From assembly GCF_003610495.1 (NCBI RefSeq), contig NZ_RAPK01000012.1, positions 57,560 through 121,559 of the forward strand: a stretch of DNA of 64,000 bases, written 5' to 3'. A program made the translations under genes and the position numbers. The notes beneath the pieces are model-generated. The model was given only the letters and a program-made list of their open reading frames with translations, made no database searches and was not told where the DNA came from. The stretch comes from Sinobaca qinghaiensis (lineage in GTDB: Bacteria > Bacillota > Bacilli > Bacillales > Marinococcaceae). This document shows, piece by piece, positions 57,232-64,000 of the stretch (its first letter is position 1; each line of letters opens with the position of its first letter).

Positions 57232-57608
57232 CCAACCATTCCCTTCTTTTTCAAAAACATGAATAGGTATACAGTTTACCGAATCTTTACTTTTATGTAA
57301 ATATAAAGTAATGGGTACATATAATCACTAACTGACCTTTATCGTGAACCGCTGAACGAAAATTAAAAATAAATAGAAACATAAAAAACAAAAAGATGAA
57401 CTGTCTATCAGGTTGTCGAAAACTATTTCCTCCAGTATGTCTATAAATGGTTTCGAATTCTTTTAACGCTTTTTTGAAAATGGAAAAATAATCAGGGGAT
57501 AACTCCTGCAGAAAAGATCCCCTGTAAAAATTTTTGTATAAAAATACGTATTTTTTTCAAACACAAAAAAACGGACAGATGAACTGCCCGTTTTACCTTT
57601 AATTACCT
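57232..57608. other. AT-rich intergenic region between the lipoprotein gene and fadE
   Basis: 377 bases with no gene seen. A segment AGATGAACTG occurs at about 57394 and again in the fadE terminator at about 57576. The lipoprotein promoter must lie in the left half; no strong consensus was found. Confidence 0.5.
57555..57593 (-). terminator. Terminator of fadNAE
   Basis: A 10-bp stem AAACGGGCAG/CTGTCCGTTT (one wobble pair, 57569-57578 with 57584-57593) followed by T4-G-T-G on the minus strand. Confidence 0.82.
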
Positions 57609-59396
57609 CTAGATCACATAACGTTCTTCTTTTAGCACTTTTTCTGCAATAGTGCGCTTAATGCGGATCACGTCTGTCGGCGTGTGACGCGTCAGCTTGC
57701 GGAGAATCGAGAGCATCGTGCGTAATGAATCTCCTTCTTCCATATGAATAATGGACTCCTTGGCGTGTGCTTCAATACGGTTTACTGCTTCCTGGCAGAA
57801 TACCTGGGTGAGCATAATTTTCATATTTTCTTTTTCGGCTCCATTTTTATTCATCGCTTTTTCCGTACGGAGAATCGCGGATTCCATGGAATAAATATCG
57901 CTTACGATATCAGCCGAGTTAAAGAGAAGCTCCTGCTCCTGATCAAGCCCTTTGCCGTATTTCTGTGCAGCACTTCCTGATACGAGAAGGAATACTTTCT
58001 TCAGGTTTTTCAAAAGCATTTTCTCCTGCTCCAGCGGCTCCGATCCCGGCTCTTCCGGCATCATTGACATAATTTCCGACTGAAGCTTTTTGGCTTCTTC
58101 CAAGAATGGCAGCTCGCCTTTCATCGCTTTACGCATGATTGTTCCCGGCACCAGCAGACGGTTAATTTCGTTTGTACCTTCAAAAATGCGGTTGATCCGG
58201 GAATCACGGTAGGCCCGCTCTACTTCGTACTCCGCCATAAAGCCGTAGCCGCCGTGAATCTGCACTGCTTCATCTACTACGTAATCGAGCGTTTCCGATC
58301 CATAGAATTTATTCAGAGAGCATTCGATTGCATACTCAGCTATCGCTCCCGCGACTTTTCCGCCATCTTCCTGCTCGGTTTCACTCAGCCTTCCCAGCTG
58401 CTCTTCGAAAAGCCCGCCGGTACGGTAAATGGAGCTTTCCAACGCATACGTCTCTGACGCCATCGTAGCAAGCTTTTCCTGGATGCCTCTAAAAGAGGCA
58501 ATCGGCACTTTAAACTGCTTGCGCTCGTTCGCGTACTTGGCAGACAGCTCAATACCGCGCTTAGAACCACCGACGCAGCCTACCCCCAGCTTATAACGTC
58601 CTACGTTTAAAATATTAAATGCAATAATATGACCGCGTCCTGCTTCGCCGAGCAGATTTTCTTTCGGCACGTGGGCATTATCAAGAATCAGTGTTCTTGT
58701 AGAAGAACCTTTGATTCCCATCTTCTTCTCTTCCGGCCCTGTGGAAACGCCTTCAATTTCCCGATCTACAATAAAGGCGGAGAAATGTTCGCCGTCAATT
58801 TTGGCATACACAATAAAGACGTCCGCGAACGCCGAGTTTGTAATCCACTGCTTTTCACCGGTCAGCTTATAGTGTGTTCCGGCATCGTTTAGAACAGCGG
58901 TCGTTTTTGCGCCGAGGGCATCTGATCCGGAGCTTGGCTCTGTCAGAGCGTAGGCGGCAATTTTTGTGCCCGTGGCAAGGTCCGGAAGATATTTGGATTT
59001 CTGCTCTTCATTGCCGAAAAAGACAATTGGCAGAGAGCCGATACCGACATGCGCACCCTGGCTCAAGGAAAAGGAACCGGCGCGGGAGAATTTTTCCGTA
59101 ATGAGGGTAGAACTGATTTTATCAAGGCCGATTCCGCCGTATTTTTCCGGAACATCTGCGCCGAGCAGGCCGAGCTCACCAGCCTGCGTTAAGAGGCGGC
59201 GGGAGACGTCAAACTGATGATTTTCCAGTTTTTCTGTTTCCGGTACTACTTTCCCAACTACAAAATCTTCTGTCGTTTTAGCAATCATTTTATGCTCATC
59301 CGTGAAATCTTCCGGTGTGAATACCTGGTCTGCTGTTACTTCTCCGAGTAAAAAGCCTCCGCCTTTTGTGTGAAGCTCTATTGTGCTGCTCATCAT
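57609..59396 (-). CDS. fadE: Acyl-CoA dehydrogenase (FadE)
   Basis: The first oxidation step of fatty acid breakdown. A 595-residue acyl-CoA dehydrogenase with FAD motifs AYALTEPSSGSDA and KQWITNSAFADVF, the catalytic-glutamate region YVVDEAVQIHGGYGFMAEYEVERAYRDSRI, and a long C-terminal extension as in YusJ/FadE. ATG at 59396 or the next codon follows AAAGGAGG. Last gene of fadN-fadA-fadE. Confidence 0.95.
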   Translation of the reverse strand: MMSSTIELHTKGGGFLLGEVTADQVFTPEDFTDEHKMIAKTTEDFVVGKVVPETEKLENHQFDVSRRLLTQAGELGLLGADVPEKYGGIGLDKISSTLITEKFSRAGSFSLSQGAHVGIGSLPIVFFGNEEQKSKYLPDLATGTKIAAYALTEPSSGSDALGAKTTAVLNDAGTHYKLTGEKQWITNSAFADVFIVYAKIDGEHFSAFIVDREIEGVSTGPEEKKMGIKGSSTRTLILDNAHVPKENLLGEAGRGHIIAFNILNVGRYKLGVGCVGGSKRGIELSAKYANERKQFKVPIASFRGIQEKLATMASETYALESSIYRTGGLFEEQLGRLSETEQEDGGKVAGAIAEYAIECSLNKFYGSETLDYVVDEAVQIHGGYGFMAEYEVERAYRDSRINRIFEGTNEINRLLVPGTIMRKAMKGELPFLEEAKKLQSEIMSMMPEEPGSEPLEQEKMLLKNLKKVFLLVSGSAAQKYGKGLDQEQELLFNSADIVSDIYSMESAILRTEKAMNKNGAEKENMKIMLTQVFCQEAVNRIEAHAKESIIHMEEGDSLRTMLSILRKLTRHTPTDVIRIKRTIAEKVLKEERYVI

Positions 59397-59409
59397 TTAT
59401 TCCTCCTTT

Positions 59410-60594
59410 TTATTGTGGAAGCAGTTCAAACACGCCGGCTGCACCCATTCCCCCGCCAATACACATCGTTACCACACCAAACTGTTCATTGCGTCTGATC
59501 ATTTCATGCATAAGAGACAAGGTGAGCTTCGTTCCGGTGCACCCGAGCGGATGTCCTAAAGCGATCGCTCCTCCATTGACGTTTACTTTTGTGTGATCCA
59601 GCTTTAATTCCCTAATGACCTGCAGTGCCTGGGAAGCAAATGCTTCATTGAGCTCAAACAGCCCAATATCCGACATTTCCAGACCCGCGAGCTTTACAGC
59701 TTTCGGAATCGCTTCCACCGGGCCGATACCCATAATTTCAGGAGGAACACCCGCTACGGAGAAACCATGGAATTTCAGAATAGGCTTATGCCCTTCCGCT
59801 TCCGCCTTCTGCCGGTCCATCAGTAGAACAGAGGCTGCGCCGTCGCTCATCTGCGAGGCATTTCCGGCTGTAACGGATCCTTTCGGATGAAATGCCGGGC
59901 GCAGTCCTGCAAGGGTTTCTGCTGTTGTATCTTTACGTATTCCTTCATCCATTGAAAACATTTCCGTTGATTCTTTTAATTTGTGGTCTTTCCCTACGGA
60001 ACGTTTCGTTACTTCCACCGGTACGATTTCATCTGTGAATTTCCCCTGCTCGACGGCAGCTGCTGCTCTGCGGTGGCTTTCAGCCGCAAATGCGTCCTGA
60101 TCTGCACGACTGACGCCAAACCGGTTCGCTACTTCTTCAGCTGTATATCCCATGCCGATATAATACTCAGGCGCTTCATCTACAAGCGTCGGGTTGGGAG
60201 CAATCACATGGCCGCCCATTGGAATCATACTCATTGATTCCGCGCCACCGGCGATAACAGTCTGGGAATGACCCAGCATGATCCGTTCGGCCCCATAGGC
60301 AATACTCTGCAGACCGGATGAACAGTATCTGTTAATCGTAATCGACGGCACCGTATAAGGAAGGCCCGCTAACGCCGAGATGCTTCTGGCGACGTTCATG
60401 CCCTGCTCTGCTTCCGGCATGGCGCATCCGATAATAACATCGTCAATTGTTGACGGGTCGAGGCCGCCTGCTCTTTTCAGCGTTTCTTTTATGGTTAATG
60501 CCCCCAGATCATCGGGTCGGGTGGCTGCCAGTGTTCCTCTATTTGCTTTTCCGACAGGAGTTCTTGCTCCTGCCACAATGACTGCTTCATTCAA
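59410..60594 (-). CDS. fadA: Acetyl-CoA acyltransferase (3-ketoacyl-CoA thiolase)
   Basis: The thiolase that completes each beta-oxidation round. The 394-residue protein has catalytic Cys91 (NRYCSSGLQS), GGAIALGHPLGCTGTK with the histidine, and a C-terminal MCIGGGMG cysteine. TTG at 60594 is preferred: GGAGGG lies eight bases upstream and the product then starts MNEAVIVAGARTP, as in B. subtilis. An ATG five codons earlier is inside the ribosome site. Confidence 0.95.
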   Translation of the reverse strand: MNEAVIVAGARTPVGKANRGTLAATRPDDLGALTIKETLKRAGGLDPSTIDDVIIGCAMPEAEQGMNVARSISALAGLPYTVPSITINRYCSSGLQSIAYGAERIMLGHSQTVIAGGAESMSMIPMGGHVIAPNPTLVDEAPEYYIGMGYTAEEVANRFGVSRADQDAFAAESHRRAAAAVEQGKFTDEIVPVEVTKRSVGKDHKLKESTEMFSMDEGIRKDTTAETLAGLRPAFHPKGSVTAGNASQMSDGAASVLLMDRQKAEAEGHKPILKFHGFSVAGVPPEIMGIGPVEAIPKAVKLAGLEMSDIGLFELNEAFASQALQVIRELKLDHTKVNVNGGAIALGHPLGCTGTKLTLSLMHEMIRRNEQFGVVTMCIGGGMGAAGVFELLPQ

Positions 60595-60613
60595 GGCTGT
60601 TCCCTCCATTCGT

Positions 60614-63001
60614 TTAATTTCTCAGCGGTTTTCCTTTAGACAGCATATGCTGCATGCGCTGCTGCGACTTTGGTTCTCCTACGAGACTAAGGAATGCTTC
60701 TCTTTCCAGGTCGAGAAGGTATTGTTCGTCCACCATTGTTCCTTTTGGAACTTTCCCGCCGGCAATAACATGTGCCAGCTTTTCGGCTATTTTTAAGTCA
60801 TGCGGCGAAGCCATGCCTCCGAGTTCCATTGTTTTTGCTCCAAGCTTCATGGCGGCGTAGCCTGCTTCTCCGGATACAGCCACTTTCTCACGCTGCGGAG
60901 CGCGGTAGCCTGTATCAAAGAGATGGTTCACCTGCTGTTTAGCGTGGTAGAGCACATGGTCTGCATTTGTAATCACTGCATCCCTGTCCTTTAAAAATCC
61001 GTTGTCTGCTGCTTCATGGCCGGACGTGGATGTTTTAGCTGTGGCAATGGTTTCAAATGTCTTAAAAGAAGCTTTGAGAAGTCCGGCTGTATTTTTCGGA
61101 TCAAGGCCTTCAATATTACGCATATAGAGCTCCTTGTTTCCGCCGCCTCCCGGTATCAGACCGACACCGACTTCTACAAGTCCCATATATGTTTCCGATG
61201 CTGCCTGAATGCTGGCAGAAGGCAGGCATATTTCCGCACCGCCCCCGAGGGTCATCGCGTGCGGCGCAGTAACGACCGGACGTTCAGCATATTTAATAGC
61301 CATAGCTGCCTGCTGGAATTGTTTGATTACCATATCTATTTCAAAGAAATTATCATCCTGGGCTTCCATGAGAATCATCATTAAATTAGCGCCTACACAG
61401 AAGTTTTTTCCCTGGTTGCCAATAACAAGGCCTTTATAGTTTTTGTTAACCTCTTCAATCGACTGGTTTATCATTTGAATAACGTCCAGTCCGATTGAAT
61501 TATTCGGCGATTGAAACTCGAGCAGAGCGACGTCGTCTCCAATATCAATGAGGGAGGCGCCCGCGTTTTTCTTAATAACGCCGTGTGATTTTTTTATCGA
61601 AGCAAGCGATATTTCTTTTTTATTTATTTTCTTTTTCTCGTAAGAGCCATTTTCGAAGTATTCTCCGTCCTGTTTGTAAAAAGAGTCAATGCCGCTGTCG
61701 AGCATCTGCTGAATCCAGCTTGGAAGAGTGATGCCCTCAGCCGTCATCCGTCCTGCTGTCTTTTTAAAACCGAGACTGTCCCATATTTCAAAAGGTCCCT
61801 GTTCCCAGCCGAAGCCCCACTTCATTGCTTCATCCACGGCCACAATGTCATCTGCAATTTCTTCCTTTTTCTCAGCGGAATATAGAAGAACCGGCTTGAG
61901 GATGCTCCATAAAAAATGACTTACTTCATCTTCGCTGAATACCAGTGTCTGCAATTTAACAGCGGGGTCTTTTTCCTGTTTAGCCTGCTCTATGACAGGT
62001 GATTTCCATTTTTGACGTTCCTGGTACTCCATCGTATCTGTATTAAGTTCCAGAATGGCGCTGCCTTCCGCCGTTTTTTCTTTCTTAAAAAATCCCTGGC
62101 CGGCTTTACTGCCGATCCAGCCTTTTTCCCCCATCTCTTTCATAAAAGAAGGCGGATCAAAAACTTGTTGTTCTTCTCCTTCCACCTGATCATGGACGTT
62201 TTTGGCTACGTGCAGAAAGGTATCCAGCCCGACTACATCAAGCGTACGAAATGTAGCACTTTTCGGGCGTCCTATTAGTGGGCCCGTTACGGCATCCACC
62301 TGGCCGACTGATAGATTCTGCTTTTTCATCTCCTGTACAGTGACCAGCAGTCCATATGTTCCAATCCGGTTTGCAATAAAATTAGGTGTATCCTTTGCTT
62401 CCACGACCCCTTTTCCGAGCGTATCCTCTGCAAACTGCTTCATGCCTTCCATAATCTCACGGCTTGTATGTTTGGTTGGTATAATTTCCAAAAGCTTTAA
62501 ATAACGAGGCGGATTAAAAAAGTGAGTGCCCATAAAGTGTTTCTGGAAAGATTCGGAGCGCCCTTCTGCCATCGCTTCGATGGAAATCCCGGACGTGTTG
62601 GAGCTTACTATTGTTGTATCTGAGCGGTATTTATCCACCTGCTCAAACACCTTCTGCTTAATCGGCAGATTTTCTGTAACTACTTCAATAACCCAGTCCA
62701 CTTCACTGATCCGTTCCATGTCATCTTCCATATTACCGGTCTCAATTAAGTTTAGATTGGATCTGGAAGTCAGCGGTGCCGGCTTCTGCTTTAACAGCTT
62801 CATTTTTGATACTTCACTTAATCGGTTTCTGACGGCTTTATCGTCCATCGTCAATCCTGCTTTTTGTTCTTTTTCAGATAGTTCTCTCGGGACAATATCC
62901 ATTAGGATTACCGGTATTCCTATATTTGCCAAATGAGCGGCAATCCCTGATCCCATCACGCCGGAACCAAGTACGGCTGCTTTTTGAATGGATGTTTTCA
63001 T
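60614..63001 (-). CDS. fadN: 3-hydroxyacyl-CoA dehydrogenase/enoyl-CoA hydratase (FadN)
   Basis: A 795-residue bifunctional beta-oxidation enzyme. The N-terminal NAD-binding fold opens with VLGSGVMGSGIAAH (10-23) and continues with the 3-hydroxyacyl-CoA dehydrogenase domains to about 420. The C-terminal part (about 480-790) is an enoyl-CoA hydratase (FCVGANL, GLIPGGGG). ATG follows AAGGAGG. First gene of the operon, with a FadR operator upstream. Confidence 0.95.
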   Translation of the reverse strand: MKTSIQKAAVLGSGVMGSGIAAHLANIGIPVILMDIVPRELSEKEQKAGLTMDDKAVRNRLSEVSKMKLLKQKPAPLTSRSNLNLIETGNMEDDMERISEVDWVIEVVTENLPIKQKVFEQVDKYRSDTTIVSSNTSGISIEAMAEGRSESFQKHFMGTHFFNPPRYLKLLEIIPTKHTSREIMEGMKQFAEDTLGKGVVEAKDTPNFIANRIGTYGLLVTVQEMKKQNLSVGQVDAVTGPLIGRPKSATFRTLDVVGLDTFLHVAKNVHDQVEGEEQQVFDPPSFMKEMGEKGWIGSKAGQGFFKKEKTAEGSAILELNTDTMEYQERQKWKSPVIEQAKQEKDPAVKLQTLVFSEDEVSHFLWSILKPVLLYSAEKKEEIADDIVAVDEAMKWGFGWEQGPFEIWDSLGFKKTAGRMTAEGITLPSWIQQMLDSGIDSFYKQDGEYFENGSYEKKKINKKEISLASIKKSHGVIKKNAGASLIDIGDDVALLEFQSPNNSIGLDVIQMINQSIEEVNKNYKGLVIGNQGKNFCVGANLMMILMEAQDDNFFEIDMVIKQFQQAAMAIKYAERPVVTAPHAMTLGGGAEICLPSASIQAASETYMGLVEVGVGLIPGGGGNKELYMRNIEGLDPKNTAGLLKASFKTFETIATAKTSTSGHEAADNGFLKDRDAVITNADHVLYHAKQQVNHLFDTGYRAPQREKVAVSGEAGYAAMKLGAKTMELGGMASPHDLKIAEKLAHVIAGGKVPKGTMVDEQYLLDLEREAFLSLVGEPKSQQRMQHMLSKGKPLRN

Positions 63002-63017
63002 GATCGGCCTCCTTGTT

Positions 63018-63035
63018 TGAATGAATACTCATTCA
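63018..63035. promoter_or_regulatory. FadR operator upstream of fadN
   Basis: TGAATGAATACTCATTCA, a near-perfect palindrome, matches the B. subtilis FadR site TGAATGA-N4-TCATTCA. It lies just downstream of the promoter, so FadR bound here would block transcription until long-chain acyl-CoA releases it. Confidence 0.9.
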
Positions 63036-63049
63036 TAATGTGTACTTTA

Positions 63050-63078
63050 ACTATAAATGAAAGGGTTTACTTTAGCAA
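63050..63078 (-). promoter_or_regulatory. Promoter of fadNAE
   Basis: TTGCTA (63073-63078, minus strand) and TATAGT (63050-63055) with a 17-base spacer; the start point falls a few bases before the FadR site. Confidence 0.65.
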
Positions 63079-63365
63079 GTCCTTCTGATTGTATTTTTTT
63101 TGGAATAAAAAATACTTCTCTTCTAATAGAAGAAAAGTATAATGTGCTTCTCTTATACCTCCAGCTGAACCGCTGATGTAAAGATGTTTTCAGCCGATTT
63201 TTTAGCTGAAGATATTATTTCCGATTCACTCCAAAAATGTAAAAAATACAAAAAGAGGCATGAAAAATACATTTTTTTCGAATTCCATGTTTTATTTTCC
63301 GAATAATAGGAAAAAGCCTATAACACCGGAGGTCTAAATTTAATACTGAAGGAGTGCATCACATT
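63079..63365. other. Divergent fadN/ectD intergenic region with hairpins
   Basis: It contains a 13-bp inverted repeat with one mismatch (63112-63124 with 63128-63140) and a second one, TTCAGC/GCTGAA (63189-63210). The ectD promoter must lie in the right half; an AAGGAGTG at about 63349 serves the ATG. No clear sigma-A or sigma-B consensus could be fixed. Confidence 0.5.
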
Positions 63366-64000
63366 ATGACTACCGATCGATACCCATCCCGTCACCAGGC
63401 CGAGGCGTCCATTACGGAGCGCAAGGACCCGGTGGCTTACCGAAACCCCGACTTTTCCGAGGGACCGCTGACGAAGGCGGACGAGGACTTCTACGACGAA
63501 AACGGCTACCTGCTGTTTGAAAACCTGTTTGAGCCTGATGAAATCAAAGCGATGATCCGCGAGCTCAAGCAGACGATGGAGCGCAACCAGGACCGCGACT
63601 CGGTCGAAGTGATCAAAGAGCCGGAAAGCAACGATATCCGTACCGTGTTTGAAATTCATAAAGACAGCGGCTTTTTTGAGTCGCTCGCGCAAAACGACCG
63701 CATCGTCCAGGCGGCTCAGCAGCTTCTGGGCAGTGAGGTATACATTACGCAGTCGCGCATCAACTTTAAGCCCGGTTTTAAAGGCAAGGAGTTCTACTGG
63801 CACTCCGACTTTGAAACGTGGCACGTCGAAGACGGCATGCCCGACATGCGCGCGGTCAGCTGCTCGATTGTGCTGACCGACAACTACGAGTTCAACGGCC
63901 CGCTGATGCTTGTACCGGGCTCACAGAAATGGTACATTTCCTGCCCCGGCGAGACGCCGAAGGACAACTACAAGTCGTCCCTGCAGAAGCAGGAAAGCGG
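63366..64000 (+). CDS. ectD: Ectoine hydroxylase, C-terminus cut by window edge
   Basis: EctD converts ectoine to 5-hydroxyectoine using iron, 2-oxoglutarate and oxygen; both are compatible solutes. The visible 211 codons hold the iron motif His146-x-Asp148 in FYWHSDFETWH, the same numbering as characterised EctD, and LMLVPGSQKWY. The third iron ligand lies beyond the edge. AAGGAG precedes the ATG. Codon use is unlike its neighbours: 62 of the first 80 codons end in G or C, against 16 of the first 50 in fadN. No ectABC is seen in the window. Confidence 0.95.
   Translation, partial: MTTDRYPSRHQAEASITERKDPVAYRNPDFSEGPLTKADEDFYDENGYLLFENLFEPDEIKAMIRELKQTMERNQDRDSVEVIKEPESNDIRTVFEIHKDSGFFESLAQNDRIVQAAQQLLGSEVYITQSRINFKPGFKGKEFYWHSDFETWHVEDGMPDMRAVSCSIVLTDNYEFNGPLMLVPGSQKWYISCPGETPKDNYKSSLQKQES

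Noticed and set aside
63318..63824. 168-codon open frame antisense to ectD
   Set aside because: It is a by-product of the strong G/C third-position bias of ectD; it has no ribosome site and ectD is certain on the other strand.

Overview
The window reads as chromosomal DNA of a low-to-mid GC, endospore-forming, salt-adapted member of the Bacillaceae, probably haloalkaliphilic. Most of the gene order follows the Bacillus subtilis metK-pckA-ytkD, yug, yui/yum, yut, yun-suf and yus regions. A Spo0E-type phosphatase, SufU, YuzB/YuzD/YutD and two S-box (SAM-I) leaders fit Bacillaceae. Ectoine hydroxylase at the right edge, two sodium-coupled NSS transporters and a TRAP importer fit a halophile. An aminofutalosine synthase (mqnE) points to the futalosine route to menaquinone.

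Layout. 1-1.6 kb: the start of a formate dehydrogenase alpha subunit, a previously uncalled 42-residue secreted-peptide gene, and a divergent PlcR-like RNPP regulator. 1.6-8 kb: metK with a SAM riboswitch, pckA, ytkD, patB and small genes. 8.1-9.5 kb: tRNA-Ala(GGC), an AT-rich orphan gene and a small membrane protein. 9.5-16 kb: pgi, yugI, an NSS transporter, alaRT, a cysteine hydrolase and luxS. 16-19 kb: a TRAP transporter. 19.7-32.6 kb: yuiD, a binding-protein-like gene, yuiB, two type II NADH dehydrogenases (yumB and a TetR-yutJ fusion), yumC, an arylsulfotransferase, yutM, mqnE, dapF and small iron-sulfur or thiol proteins. 32.7-36 kb: hom-thrC-thrB. 36-46.7 kb: yutF, yutE, glpX, yutD, lipA, an NSS transporter with a 34-residue small subunit, thyA-folA and yunDEF. 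46.9-55.2 kb: sufCDSUB and a SAM-riboswitch-controlled metNIQ. 55.4-63.1 kb: gcvH, yusI, an acidic lipoprotein and fadNAE with its FadR operator. 63.4 kb to the end: ectD.

How it fits together. Sulfur and methionine metabolism is a theme: metK and metNIQ share SAM control, and luxS, patB and a MetP/MetS-type importer sit nearby. Iron-sulfur and lipoate functions (suf, yutM, yutI, lipA, gcvH), redox entry points (YumB, YutJ, YumC, formate dehydrogenase) and menaquinone synthesis form a second theme.

The least expected observations are: the PlcR-like regulator with a divergent candidate signalling peptide; the uninterrupted TetR-NADH dehydrogenase reading frame; the orphan gene at 8.6 kb; a Fur-like site on a suf promoter; a long leader before the MetP-type transporter; and the strongly GC3-biased ectD. 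Starts were chosen from ribosome binding sites and remembered family N-termini. No database search was possible.
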